64,000 nt of DNA, taken from assembly GCA_036971475.1 (NCBI GenBank), contig JBAIZL010000007.1, forward strand, positions 32,539,002 to 32,603,001, read 5' to 3'. Position numbers and translations under genes: made by a program. Of this stretch, positions 14,989 through 29,136 are shown piece by piece. The notes beneath the pieces were generated by a model. That model made no database searches and was not told where the DNA came from. It saw only the letters and a program-made list of their open reading frames with translations. This DNA comes from Prosapia bicincta. Taxonomy: Eukaryota; Arthropoda; Insecta; Hemiptera; Cercopidae. The number at the start of each line of letters is the position of its first letter. Position 1 is the stretch's first letter.

Positions 14989-17900
14989 GCAATATGCGAA
15001 TCTATGGTCGATTCTGCGTTTATTATGCCTTTTAATTGAGAAATCCATTTTTTGTAGAAATCGCAAAATCCATGAACTATAATTCATGCATTTTTTTTAG
15101 AGCAAATATATGACAATTGCGATAGCTCCTATAATACTTATTATAGATCAATTCTAAGTGCACAATGCGAATCTATGGTCGATTCTGCGTTTATTATGCC
15201 TTTTAAATGAGAAATACATTTTTTGTAGAAATCGCAAAATCCATGAACTATAATTCATGCATTTTTTTTTAGAGCAAATATATGACAATTGCGATAGCTC
15301 CTATATTAGTTATTATAGATCAATTCTAAGTGCACAATGCGAATCTATGGTCGATTCTGCGTTTATTATGCATTTTAAATGAGAAATCCATTTTTTGTAG
15401 AAATCGCAAATTCCATGAACTATAATTAATGCATTTTTTTTAGAGCAAATATATGACAATTGCGATAGCTCCTATAATACTTATTATAGATCAATTCTAA
15501 GTGCACAATGCGAATCTATGGTCGATTCTGCGTTTATTATGCCTTTTAAATGAGAAATCCATTTTTTGTAGAAATCACAAAATCCATGAACTATAATTCA
15601 TGCATTTTTTTTAGAGCAAATATATGACAATTGCGATAGCTCCTATAATACTTATTATAGATCAATTCTAAGTGCACAATGGGAATCTATGATCGATTCT
15701 GCGTTTATTATGCCTTTTAAATGAGAAATCCATTTTTTGTAGAAATCGCAAAATCCATGAACTATAAGTCATGCATTTTTTTAGAGCAAATATATGACAA
15801 TTGCGATAGCTCCTATAATACTTATTATAGATCAATTCTAAGTGCACAATGCGAATCTATGGTCGATTCTGCGTTTATTATGCCTTTTAAATGATAAATC
15901 CATTTTTTGTAGAAAACGCAAAATCCATGAACTATAATTCATGCATTTTTTTCAGAGCAAATATATGACAATTGCGATAGCTCCTATAATACTTATTATA
16001 GATCAATTCTAAGTGCACAATGCGAATCTATGGTCGATTCTGCGTTTATTATGCCTTTTAAATGAGAAATCCATTTTTTGTAGAAAACGCAAAATTCATG
16101 AACTATAATTCATGAATTTCTTTTAGAGCAAATATATGACAATTGCGATAGCTCCTATAATACTTATTATAGATCAATTCTAAGTGCACAATGCGAATCT
16201 ATGGTCGATTCTGCGTTTATTATGCCTTTTAAATGAGAAATCCATTTTTTGTAGATATCACAAAATCCATAAACTATAATTCATGCATTTTTTTTAAAGC
16301 AAATGTATGACAATTGCGATAGCTCCTATAATACTTATTATAGATCAATTCTAAGTGCACAATGCGAATCTATGGTCGATTCTGCGTCTATTATGCCTTT
16401 TAAATGAGAAATCCATTTTTTGTAGAAATCGCAAAATCTATGAACTATAATTCATGCATTTTTTTTAGAGCAAATATATGACAATTGCGATAGCTCCTGT
16501 AATAGTTATTATAGATCAATTCTAAGTGCACAATGCAAATCTATGGTCGATTCTGCGTTTATTATGCCTTTTAAATGAGAAATCCATTTTTTGTAGAAAT
16601 CGCAAAATCCATGAACTATAATTCATGCATTTTTTTTAGAGCAAATATATGACAATTGCGATAGCTCCTATAATACTTATTATAGATCAATTCTAAGTTC
16701 ACAATGCGAATCTATGTTCGATTCTGCGTTTATTATGCCTTCTAAATGAGAAATCCATTTTTTGTAGAAATCGCAAAATCCATGAAATATAATTCATGCA
16801 TTTTTTTTAGAGCAAATATATGACAATTGCGATAGCTCCTATAATACTTATTATAGATCACTTCTAAGTGCACAATGCGAATCTATGGTCGATTCTGCGT
16901 TTATTATGCCTTTTAAATGAGAAATCCATTTTTTGTAGAAATCACAAAATCCATGAACTATAATTCATGCATTTTTTTTTAGAGCAAATATATGACAATT
17001 GCGATAGCTCCTATAATACTTATTATAGATCAATTCTAAGTGCACAATGCGAATCTATGGTCGATTCTGCGTTTATTATGCCTTTTAAATGAGAAGTCCA
17101 TTTTTTGTAGAAATCGCAAAATCCATGAACTATAATTCCTCTATTTTTTTTAGAGCAAATATATGACAATTGCGATAGCTCCTATAATACTTATTATAGA
17201 TCAATTCTAAGTGCACAATGCGAATCTATGGTCGATTCTGCGTTTATTATGCCTTTTAAATGAGAAATACATTTTTTGTAGAAATCGCAAAATCCATGAA
17301 CTATAATTCATGCATTTTTTTTAGAGCAAATATATGACAATTGCGATAGCTTCTATAATACTTATTATAGATCAATTCTAAGTGCACAATGCGAATCTAA
17401 GGTCGATTCTGCGTTTATTATGCCTTTTAAATGAGAAATCCATTTTTTGTAGAAATCGCAATATCCATGAACTATAATTCATGCATTTTTTTTAGATCAA
17501 ATATATGACAATTGTGATAGATCCTATAATACTTATTATAGATCAATTCTAAGTGCACAATGCGAATCTATGGTCGATTCTGCGTTTATTATGCCTTTTA
17601 AAAGATAAATCCATTTTTTGTAGAAATCGCAAAATCCATGAACTATAATTCATGCATTTTTTTAGAGCAAATATATGACAATTGCGATAGCTCCTATAAT
17701 ACTTATTATAGATCAATTCTAAGTGCACAATGCGAATCTATGGTCCATTCTGCGTTTATTATGCCTTTTAAATGAGAAATCCATTTTTTGTAGAAATCGC
17801 AAAATCCATGAACTATAATTCATGCATTTTTTTAAGAGCAAATATATGACAATTGCGATAGCTCCTATAATACCTATTATAGATCAATTCTAAGTGCACA

Positions 17901-18957
17901 ATGCGAATCTATGGTCGATTCTGCGTTTATTATGCTTTTAAATGAGAAATCCATTTTTTGTAGAAATCGCAAAATCCATGAACTATAATTCATGCATTTT
18001 TTTTAGAGCAAATATATGACAATTGCGATAGCTCCTATAATACATATTATAGATCAATTCTAAGTGCACAATGCGAATCTATGGTCGATTCTGCGTTTAT
18101 TATGCCTTTTAAATGAGAAATCCATTTTTTGTAGAAATCGCAAAATCCATGAACTATAATTCATGCATTTTTTTTAGAGCAAATATATGACAATTGCGAT
18201 AGCTCCTATAATACTTATTATAGATCAATTCTAAGTGCACAATGCGAATCTATGGTCGATTCTGCATTTATTATGCCTTTTAAATGAGAAATCCATTTTT
18301 TGTAGAAATCGCAAAATCCATGAACTATAATTCCTGCATTTTTTTTAGAGCAAATATATGACAATTGCGATAGCTCCTATAATACATATTATAGATCAAT
18401 TCTAAGTGCACAATGCGAATCTATGGTCGATTCTGCGTTTATTATGCCTTTTAAATGAGAAATCCATTTTTTGTAGAAATCGCAAAATCCATGAACTATA
18501 ATTCATGCATTTTTTTTAGAGCAAATATATGACAATTGCGATAGCTCCTATAATACATATTATAGATCAATTCTAAGTGCACAATGCGAATCTATGGTCG
18601 ATTCTGCGTTTATTATGCCTTTTAAATGAGAAATCCATTTTTTGTAGAAATCGCAAAATCCATGAACTATAATTCATGCATTTTTTTTAGAGCAAATATA
18701 TGACAATTGCGATAGCTCCTATAATACTTATTATAGATCAACTCTAAGTGCACAATGCGAATCTATGGTCGATTCTGCGTTTATTATGCCTTTTAAATGA
18801 GAAATCCATTTTTTGTAGAAATCGCAAAATCCATGAACTATAATTCATGCATTTTTTTTTAGAGCAAATATATGACAATTGCGATAGCTCCTATAATAGT
18901 TATTATAGATCAATTCTAAGTGCACAATGCGAATCTATGGTCGATTCTGCGTTTATT
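14218..18957 (+). repeat. Large duplicated segment, copy 2 (about 4.7 kb, offset 10617)
   Basis: It is near-identical to 3430-8340, lacking one 171-bp monomer at about 15240. Private differences are few: TATAATTAATG where copy 1 has TACAATTAATG, CATGAATTT near 16112, and TTCTATAATAC near 17350. The right end is where GCATTTTAAATG at 18961 stops matching copy 1. Its last 1.5 kb are also the first half of the 2905-bp unit. Confidence 0.85.
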
Positions 18958-20363
18958 ATGCATTTTAAATGAGAAATCCATTTTTTGTAGAAATCGCAAA
19001 TTCCATGAACTATAATTCATGCATTTTTTTTAGAGCAAATATATGACAATTGCGATAGCTCCTATAATACTTATTATAGATCAATTCTAAGTGCACAATG
19101 CGAATCTATGATCGATTCTGCGTTTATTATGCCTTTTAAATGAGAAATCCATTTTTTGTAGAAATCGCAAAATCCATGAACTATAATTCATGCATTTTTT
19201 TTAGAGCAAATATATGACAATTGCGATAGCTCCTATAATACTTATTATAGATCAATTCTAAGTGCACAATGCGAATCTATGGTCGATTCTGCGTTTATTA
19301 TGCCTTTTAAATGATAAATCCATTTTTTGTAGAAAACGCAAAATCCATGAACTATAATTCATGCATTTTTTTCAGAGCAAATATATGACAATTGCGATAG
19401 CTCCTATAATACTTATTATAGATCAATTCTAAGTGCACAATGCGAATCTATGGTCGATTCTGCGTTTATTATGCCTTTTAAATGAGAAATCCATTTTTTG
19501 TAGAAATCGCAAAATCCATGAACTATAATTCATGCATTTCTTTTAGAGCAAATATATGACAATTGCGCTAGCTCCTATAATAGTTATTATAGATCAATTC
19601 TAAGTGCACAATGCGAATCTATGGTCGATTCTGCGTTTATTATGCCTTTTAAATGAGAAATCCATTTTTTGTAGAAATCGCAAAATCCATGAACTATAAT
19701 TCATGCATTTTTTTTAGAGCAAATATATGACAATTGCGATAGCTCCTATAATACTTATTATAGATCAATTCTAAGTGCACAATGCGAATCTATGGTCGAT
19801 TCTGCGTTTATTATGCCTTTTAAATGAGAAATACATTTTTTGTAGAAATCGCAGAATCCATGAACTATAATTCATGCATTTTTTTTAGAGCAAATATATG
19901 ACAATTGCGATAGCTCCTATAAAACTTATTATAGATCAATTCTAAGTGCACAATGCGAATCTATGGTCGATTCTGCGTTTATTATGCCTTTTAAATGAGA
20001 AATCCATTTTTTGTAGAAATCACACAATCCATGAAGTATAATTCATGCATTTTTTTAGAGCAAATATATGACAATTGCGATAGCTCCTATAATACTTATT
20101 ATAGATCAATTCTAAGTGCACAATGCGAATCTATGGTCGATTCTGCGTTTATTATGCCTTTTAAATGAGAAATCCATTTTTTGTAGAAATCACAAAATCC
20201 ATGAACTATAATTCATGCATTTTTTTTAGAGCAAATATATGACAATTGCGATAGCTCCTATAATACTTAATATAGATCAATTCTAAGTGCACAATGCGAA
20301 TCTATGATCGATTCTGCGTTTATTATGCCTTTTAAATGAGAAATCCATTTTTTGTAGAAATCG
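17459..20363 (+). repeat. 17-monomer HOR unit, copy 1 (2905 bp)
   Basis: It begins with the CAATATCC / AGATCAAAT monomer. Markers are TTTTTTTAAGAG (17834), TATGCTTTTA (17931), three core-CA monomers, GATCAACTCT, core GT, AAATTCC, TATGATCG, AAAACGC, ATTGCGCTAGC (19566), CGCAGAATCC, CTATAAAACT (19921), CACACAATCC with GAAGTATAA, and CTTAATATAG. All but the AAATACAT/CGCAGAATCC monomer recur in the next 2.7 kb. Confidence 0.88.
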
Positions 20364-23097
20364 CAATATCCATGAACTATAATTCATGCATTTTTTTTAG
20401 ATCAAATATATGACAATTGTGATAGATCCTATAATACTTATTATAGATCAATTCTAAGTGCACAATGCGAATCTATGGTCGATTCTGCGTTTATTATGCC
20501 TTTTAAAAGATAAATCCATTTTTTGTAGAAATCGCAAAATCCATGAGCTATAATTCATGCATTTTTTTAGAGCAAATATATGACAATTGCGATAGCTCCT
20601 ATAATACTTATTATAGATCAATTCTAAGTGCACAATGCGAATCTATGGTCCATTCTGCGTTTATTATGCCTTTTAAATGAGAAATCCATTTTTTGTAGAA
20701 ATCGCAAAATCCATGAACTATAATTCATGCATTTTTTTAAGAGCAAATATATGACAATTGCGATAGCTCCTATAATACCTATTATAGATCAATTCTAAGT
20801 GCACAATGCGAATCTATGGTCGATTCTGCGTTTATTATGCTTTTAAATGAGAAATCCATTTTTTGTAGAAATCGCAAAATCCATGAACTATAATTCATGC
20901 ATTTTTATTAGAGCAAATATATGACAATTGCGATAGCTCCTATAATACATATTATAGATCAATTCTAAGTGCACAATGCGAATCTATGGTCGATTCTGCG
21001 TTTATTATGCCTTTTAAATGAGAAATCCATTTTTTGTAGAAATCGCAAAATCCATGAACTATAATTCATGCATTTTTTTTAGAGCAAATATATGACAATT
21101 GCGATAGCTCCTATAATACTTATTATAGATCAATTCTAAGTGCACAATGCGAATCTATGGTCGATTCTGCGTTTATTATGCCTTTTAAATGAGAAATCCA
21201 TTTTTTGTAGAAATCGCAAAATCCATGAACTATAATTCATGCATTTTTTTTAGAGCAAATATATGACAATTGCGATAGCTCCTATAATACATATTATAGA
21301 TCAATTCTAAGTGCACAATGCGAATCTATGGTCGATTCTGCGTTTATTATGCCTTTTAAATGAGAAATCCATTTTTTGTAGAAATCGCAAAATCCATGAA
21401 CTATAATTCATGCATTTTTTTTAGAGCAAATATATGACAATTGCGATAGCTCCTATAATACATATTATAGATCAATTCTAAGTGCACAATGCGAATCTAT
21501 GGTCGATTCTGCGTTTATTATGCCTTTTAAATGAGAAATCCATTTTTTGTAGAAATCGCAAAATCCATGAACTATAATTCATGCATTTTTTTTAGAGCAA
21601 ATATATGACAATTGCGATAGCTCCTATAATACTTATTATAGATCAACTCTAAGTGCACAATGCGAATCTATGGTCGATTCTGCGTTTATTATGCCTTTTA
21701 AATGAGAAATCCATTTTTTGTAGAAATCGCAAAATCCATGAACTATAATTCATGCATTTTTTTTTAGAGCAAATATATGACAATTGCGATAGCTCCTATA
21801 ATAGTTATTATAGATCAATTCTAAGTGCACAATGCAAATCTATGGTCGATTCTGCGTTTATTATGCATTTTAAATGAGAAATCCATTTTTTGTAGAAATC
21901 GCAAATTCCATGAACTATAATTCATGCATTTTTTTTAGAGCAAATATATGACAATTGCGATAGCTCCTATAATACTTATTATAGATCAATTCTAAGTGCA
22001 CAATGCGAATCTATGATCGATTCTGCGTTTATTATGCCTTTTAAATGAGAAATCCATTTTTTGTAGAAATCGCAAAATCCATGAACTATAATTCATGCAT
22101 TTTTTTTAGAGCAAATATATGACAATTGCGATAGCTCCTATAATACTTATTATAGATCAATTCTAAGTGCACAATGCGAATCTATGGTCGATTCTGCGTT
22201 TATTATGCCTTTTAAATGATAAATCCATTTTTTGTAGAAAACGCAAAATCCATGAACTATAATTCATGCATTTTTTTCAGAGCAAATATATGACAATTGC
22301 GATAGCTCCTATAATACTTATTATAGATCAATTCTAAGTGCACAATGCGAATCTATGGTCGATTCTGCGTTTATTATGCCTTTTAAATGAGAAATCCATT
22401 TTTTGTAGAAATCGCAAAATCCATGAACTATAATTCATGCATTTCTTTTAGAGCAAATATATGACAATTGCGCTAGCTCCTATAATAGTTATTATAGATC
22501 AATTCTAAGTGCACAATGCGAATCTATAGTCGATTCTGCGTTTATTATGCCTTTTAAATGAGAAATCCATTTTTTGTAGAAATTGCAAAATCCATGAACT
22601 ATAATTCATGCATTTTTTTTAGAGCAAATATATGACAATTGCGATAGCTCCTATAAAACTTATTATAGATCAATTCTAAGTGCACAATGCGAATCTATGG
22701 TCGATTCTGCGTTTATTATGCCTTTTAAATGAGAAATCCATTTTTTGTAGAAATCACACAATCCATGAAGTATAATTCATGCATTTTTTTAGAGCAAATA
22801 TATGACAATTGCGATAGCTCCTATAATACTTATTATAGATCAATTCTAAGTGCACAATGCGAATCTATGGTCGATTCTGCGTTTATTATGCCTTTTAAAT
22901 GAGAAATCCATTTTTTGTAGAAATCACAAAATCCATGAACTATAATTCATGCATTTTTTTTAGAGCAAATATATGACAATTGCGATAGCTCCTATAATAC
23001 TTAATATAGATCAATTCTAAGTGCACTATGCGAATCTATGATCGATTCTGCGTTTATTATGCCTTTTAAATGAGAAATCCATTTTTTGTAGAAATCG
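20364..23097 (+). repeat. 17-monomer HOR unit, copy 2 (one monomer shorter)
   Basis: It lies directly after copy 1 at offset 2905, dropping to 2734 after CTATAAAACT (22655). It therefore lacks exactly one monomer, the one with AAATACAT and CGCAGAATCC. Private changes include CATGAGCTATAA near 20544, TTTTTATTAGAG near 20907, TATAGTCG near 22527 and AATTGCAAAA near 22581. Confidence 0.88.
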
Positions 23098-24268
23098 CAA
23101 AATCCATGAACTATAATTCATGCATTTTTTTAGAGCAAATATATGACAATTGCGATAGCTCCTATAATACTTATTATAGATCAATTCTAAGTGCACAATG
23201 CGAATCTATGGTCGATTCTGCGTTTATTATGCCTTTTAAATGAGAAATCCATTTTTTGTAGAAATCGCAAAATCCATGAACTATAATTCATGCATTTTTT
23301 TTAGAGCAAATATATGACAATTGCGATAGCTCCTATAATACATATTATAGATCAATTCTAAGTGCACAATGCGAATCTATGGTCGATTCTGCGTTTATTA
23401 TGCCTTTTAAATGAGAAATCCATTTTTTGTAGAAATCGCAAAATCCATGAACTATAATTCATGCATTTTTTTTAGAGCAAATATATGACAATTGCGATAG
23501 CTCCTATAATACTTATTATAGAACAACTCTAAGTGCACAATGCGAATCTATGGTCGATTCTGCGTTTATTATGCCTTTTAAATGAGAAATCCATTTTTGG
23601 TAGAAATCGCAAAATCCATGAACTATAATTCATGCATTTTTTTTTAGAGCAAATATATGACAATTGCGATAGCTCCTATAATAGTTATTATAGATCAATT
23701 CTAAGTGCACAATGCGAATCTATGGTCGATTCTGCGTTTATTATGCCTTTTAAATGAGAAATCCATTTTTTGTAGAAATCGCAAAATCCATGAACTATAA
23801 TTCATGCATTTTTTTTAGAGCAAATATATGACAATTGCGATAGCTCCTATAATACTTATTATAGATCAATTCTAAGTGCACAATGCGAATCTATGGTCGA
23901 TTCTGCGTTTATTATGCCTTTTAAATGAGAAATCCATTTTTTGTAGAAATCACAAAATCCATGAAATATAATTCATGCATTTTTTTAGAGCAAATATATG
24001 ACAATTGCGATAGCTCCTATAATACTTAATATAGATCAATTCTAAGTGCACAATGCGAATCTATGATCGATTCTGCGTTTATTATGCCTTTTAAATGAGA
24101 AATCCATTTTTTGTAGAAATCGCAAAATCCATGAACTATAATTCATGCATTTTTTTAGAGCAAATATATGACAATTGCGATAGCTCCTATAATACTTATT
24201 ATAGATCAATTCTAAGTGCACAATGCGAATCTATGGTCGATTCTGCGTTTATTATGCCTTTTAAATGA

Positions 24269-25306
24269 TAAATCCATTTTTTGTAGAAAACGCAAAATCA
24301 ATGAACTATATATAATTCATGCATTTTTTTCAGAGCAAATATATGACAATTGCGATAGCTCCTATAATACTTAATATAGATCAATTCTAAGTGCACAATG
24401 CGAATCTATGATCGATTCTGCGTTTATTATGCCTTTTAAATGAGAAATCCATTTTTTGTAGAAATCGCAAAATCCATGAACTATAATTCATGCATTTTTT
24501 TTAGAGCAAATATATGACAATTGCGATAGCTCCTATAATACTTATTATAGATCAATTCTAAGTGCACAATGCGAATCTATGGTCGATTCTGCGTTTATTA
24601 TGCCTTTTAAATGATAAATCCATTTTTTGTAGAAAACGCAAAATCAATGAACTATATATAATTCATGCATTTTTTTCAGAGCAAATATATGACAATTGCG
24701 ATAGCTCCTATAATACTTAATATAGATCAATTCTAAGTGCACAATGCGAATCTATGGTCGATTCTGCGTTTATTATGCCTTTTAAATGAGAAATCCATTT
24801 TTTGTAGAAATCGCAAAATCCATGAACTATAATTCATGCATTTTTTTTAGAGCAAATATATGACAATTGCGATAGCTCCTATATTACTTATTATAGATCA
24901 ATTCTAAGTGCACAATGCGAATCTATGGTCGATTCTGCGTTTATTATGCCTTTTAAATGATAAATCCATTTTTTGTAGAAAACGCAAAATCAATGAACTA
25001 TATATAATTCATGCATTTTTTTCAGAGCAAATATATGACAATTGCGATAGCTCCTATAATACTTATTATAGATCAATTCTAAGTGCACAATGCGAATCTA
25101 TGGTCGATTCTGCGTTTATTATGCCTTTTAAATGAGAAATCCATTTTTTGTAGAAATCGCAAAATCCATGAACTATAATTCATGCATTTCTTTTAGAGCA
25201 AATATATGACAATTGCGATAGCTCCTATAATACTTATTATAGATCAATTCTAAGTGCACAATGCGAATCTATGGTCGATTCTGCGTTTATTATGCCTTTT
25301 AAATGA
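24269..25306 (+). repeat. 346-bp dimer HOR, three tandem copies
   Basis: Units start at TAAATCC at 24269, 24615 and 24961. Each is a 175-bp monomer (AAAACGCAAAATCAATG, TATA insertion in dyad 1, TTTTTTCAGAG) plus a 171-bp near-consensus monomer. The copies differ mildly: unit 1 has CTTAATATAG and TATGATCG, unit 2 CTTAATATAG with CTATATTACTT in its second monomer, and unit 3 CTTATTATAG. It is the only clear dimeric HOR and sits at the domain A/B transition. Confidence 0.88.
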
Positions 25307-25678
25307 GAAATCCATTTTTTGTAGAAATCACAAAATCCATGAACTATAATTCATGCATTTTTTTTAAAGCAAATATATGACAATTGCGATAGCTCCTATA
25401 ATAGTTATTATAGATCAATTCTAAGTGCACAATGCGAATCTATGGTCGATTCTGCGTTTATTAGGCCTTTTAAATGAGAAATCCATTTTTTGTAGAAATC
25501 GCAAAATCCATGAACAATAATTCATGCATTATTTTTAGAGCAAATATATGACAATTGCGATAGCTCCTATAATACTTATTATAGATCAATTCTAAGTGCA
25601 CAATGCGAATCTATGGTCGATTCTACGTTTATTATGCTTTTTAAATGAGAAATCCATTTTTTGTAGAAATCGCAAAAT

Positions 25679-25690
25679 CCATGAATGCAT
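25679..25690 (+). repeat. First member of the 161-bp monomer class (10-bp deletion in dyad 1)
   Basis: CCATGAATGCAT replaces the normal 22 bases, losing the loop and half the right arm of dyad 1. I count 27 members, with this motif at 25679, 26868, 28212, 29741, 30926, 31771, 32958, 34145, 35844, 37032, 38731, 40089, 41616, 42630, 43303, 45172, 46188, 50792, 51806, 52651, 53154, 53999, 56208, 59446, 60461, 62159 and 63521. In 24 of these the previous monomer ends GCTTTTTAAATGA; the exceptions are 29741, 31771 and 52651. The junction has only 1 bp of microhomology, so a single origin followed by amplification is likely. Confidence 0.92.
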
Positions 25691-27956
25691 TTTTTTAAGA
25701 GCAAATATATGACAATTGCAATAGCTCTTATAATACTTATTATAGATCAATTCTAAGTGCACAATGCGAATCTATGGTCGATTCTGCGTTTATTATGCCT
25801 TTTAAATGAGAAATCCATTTTTTGTAGAAATCGCAAAATCCATGAACTATAACTCATGCATTTTTTTTAGAGCAAATATATGACAATTGCGATAGCTCCT
25901 ATAATACTTATTATAGATCAATTCTAAGTGCACAATGCGAATCTATGGTCGATTCTGCGTTTATTATGCCTTTTAAATGAGAAATCCATTTTTTGTAGAA
26001 ATCGCAAAATCCATGAACTATAATTCATGCATTTTTTTTTAGAGCAAATATATGACAATTGCGATAGCTCCTATAATACTTATTATAGATCAATTCTAAG
26101 TGCACAATGCGTATCTATGGTCGATTCTGCGTTTATTATGCTTTTTAAATGAGAAATCCATTTTTTGTAGAAATCGCAAAATCCATGAACTATAGTTCAT
26201 GCATTTTTTTTTAGAGCAAATATATGACAATTGCGATAGCTCCTATAATGCTTATTATAGATCAATTCTAAGTGCACAATGCGAATCTATGGTCGATTCT
26301 GCGTTTATTATGCCTTTTAAATGAGAAATCCATTTTTTGTAGAAATCGCAAAATCCATGAACTATAATTCATGCATTTCTTTTAGAGCAAATATATGACA
26401 ATTGCGATAGCTCCTATAATACTTATTATAGATCAATTCTAAGTGCACAATGCGAATCTATGGTCGATTCTGCGTTTATTATGCCTTTTAAATGAGAAAT
26501 CCATTTTTTGTAGAAATCACAAAATCCATGAACTATAATTCATGCATTTTTTTTAAAGCAAATATATGACAATTGCGATAGCTCCTATAATACATATTAT
26601 AGATCAATTCTAAGTGCACAATGCGAATCTATGGTCGATTCTGCGTTTATTATGCCTTTTAAATGAGAAATCCATTTTTTGTAGAAATCGCAAAATCCAT
26701 GAACAATAATTCATGCATTTTTTTTAGAGCAAATATATGACAATTGCGATAGCTCCTATAATACTTATTATAGATCAATTCTAAGTGCACAATGCGAATC
26801 TACTGTCGATTCTGCGTTTATTATGCTTTTTAAATGAGAAATCCATTTTTTGTAGAAATCGCAAAATCCATGAATGCATTTTTTTAAGAGCAAATATATG
26901 ACAATTGCAATAGCTCCTATAATACTTATTATAGATCAATTCTAAGTGCACAATGCGAATCTATGGTCGATTCTGCGTTTATTATGCCTTTTAAATGAGA
27001 AATCCATTTTTTGTAGAAATCGCAAAATCCATGAACTATAATTCATGCATTTTTTTTAGAGCAAATATATGACAATTGCGATAGCTCCTATAGTACTTAT
27101 TGTAGATCAAATCTAAGTGCACAATGCGAATCTATGGTCGATTCTGCGTTTATTATGCCTTTTAAATGAGAAATCCATTTTTTGTAGAAATCGCAAAATC
27201 CTAGAATTATAATTCATGCATTTTGTTTAGAGCAAATATATGACAATTTCGATAGCTCCTATAATACTTATTATAGATCAATTCTAAGTGCACAATGCGA
27301 ATCTATGGTCGATTCTGCGTTTATTATGCCTTTTAAATGAGAAATCCATTTTTTGTAGAAATCGCAAAATCCATGAACTATAGTTCATGCATTTTTTTTA
27401 GAGCAAATATATGACAATTGCGATAGCTCCTATAATGCTTATTATAGATCAATTCTAAGTGCACAATGCGAATCTATGGTCGATTCTGCGTTTATTATGC
27501 CTTTTAAATGAGAAATCCATTTTTTGTAGAAATCACAAAATCCATGAACTATAATTCATGCATTTTTTTTAGAGCAAATATATGACAATTGCGATAGCTC
27601 CTATAATACATATTATAGATCAATTCTAAGTGCACAATGCGAATCTATGGTCGATTCTGCGTTTATTATGCCTTTTAAATGATAAATCCATTTTTTGTAG
27701 AAAACGCAAAATCCATGAACTATAATTCATGCATTTTTTCAGAGCAAATATATGACAATTGCGATAGCTCCTATAATACTTATTATAGATCAATTCTAAG
27801 TGCACAATGCGAATCTATGGTCGATTCTGCGTTTATTATGCCTTTTAAATGAGAAATCCATTTTTCGTAGAAATCGCAAAATCCATGAACTATAATTCAT
27901 GCATTTCTTTTAGAGCAAATATATGACAATTGCGATAGCTCCTATAATACTTATTA

Positions 27957-27976
27957 TAGATCAATTCGCGAATCTA
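27957..27976 (+). repeat. Monomer with a unique 12-bp deletion
   Basis: GATCAATTC runs straight into GCGAATC; TAAGTGCACAAT is missing, so this copy lacks the GTGCAC site. The same monomer ends with the one-base-shorter TATGCTTTTA. I saw no second copy. Confidence 0.85.
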
Positions 27977-29122
27977 TGGTCGATTCTGCGTTTATTATGC
28001 TTTTAAATGAGAAATCCATTTTTTGTAGAAATCGCAAAATCCATGAACTATAATTCATGCATTATTTTTAGAGCAAATATATGACAATTGCGATAGCTCC
28101 TATAATACATATTATAGATCAATTCTAAGTGCACAATGCGAATCTATGGTCGATTCTACGTTTATTATGCTTTTTAAATGAGAAATCCATTTTTTGTAGA
28201 AATCGCAAAATCCATGAATGCATTTTTTTAAGAGCAAATATATGACAATTGCAATAGCTCCTATAATACTTATTATAGATCAATTCTAAGTGCACAATGC
28301 GAATCTATGGTCGATTCTGCGTTTATTATGCCTTTTAAATGAGAAATCCATTTTTTGTAGAAATCGCAAAATCCATGAACTATAACTCATGCATTTTTTT
28401 TAGAGCAAATATATGACAATTGCGATAGCTCCTATAATACTTATTATAGATCAATTCTAAGTGCACAATGCGAATCTATGGTCGATTCTGCGTTTATTAT
28501 GCCTTTTAAATGAGAAATCCATTTTTTGTAGAAATCGCAAAATCCATGAACTATAATTCATGCATTTTTTTTAGAGCAAATATATGACAATTGCGATAGC
28601 TCCTATAATACTTATTATAGATCAATTCTAAGTGCACAATGCGTATCTATGGTCGATTCTGCGTTTATTATGCTTTTTAAATGAGAAATCCATTTTTTGT
28701 AGAAATCGCAAAATCCATGAACTATAGTTCATGCATTTTTTTTAGAGCAAATATATGACAATTGCGATAGCTCCTATAATGCTTATTATAGATCAATTCT
28801 AAGTGCACAATGCGAATCTATGGTCGATTCTGCGTTTATTATGCCTTTTAAATGAGAAATCCATTTTTTGTAGAAATCGCAAAATCCATGAACTATAATT
28901 CATGCATTTCTTTTAGAGCAAATATATGACAATTGCGATAGCTCCTATAATAGTTATTATAGATCAATTCTAAGTGCACAATGCGAATCTATGGTCGATT
29001 CTGCGTTTATTAGGCCTTTTAAATGAGAAATCCATTTTTTGTAGAAATCGCAAAATCCATGAACTATAATTCATGCATTTCTTTTAGAGCAAATATATGA
29101 CAATTGCGATAGCTCCTATAAT

Positions 29123-29136
29123 ACAAATTAATGATC
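29123..29136 (+). repeat. Monomer with rearranged dyad 2 (ACAAATTAATGATC)
   Basis: The right arm of dyad 2 is replaced: CTATAATACAAATTAATGATC. It is followed by GATTAATCC and AAAACGC. The same combination occurs once more at 31324, 2201 bp downstream, so the altered monomer was copied with its neighbours. Confidence 0.8.

Larger units (their letters stand above)
1..25306 (+). repeat. Domain A of the array (no 161-bp monomers)
   Basis: This stretch is made only of full-length monomers of 170-175 bp. Typical variants are GATAAATCC followed by AAAACGCAAA and TTTTTTCAGAG, AAATACATTT, GATCAACTCT or GAACAACTCT, GATCACTTCT, TTTGTTTTAG with TTTTAATTGAG, GCAATATGCG, and a class with AGATCAAAT / ATTGTGATAGATCC. 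It contains the 1.71-kb, 2.9-kb, 5.6-kb and 10.6-kb duplications listed separately. The right limit is a transition, not a sharp break: the first 161-bp monomer appears at 25679. Confidence 0.75.
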
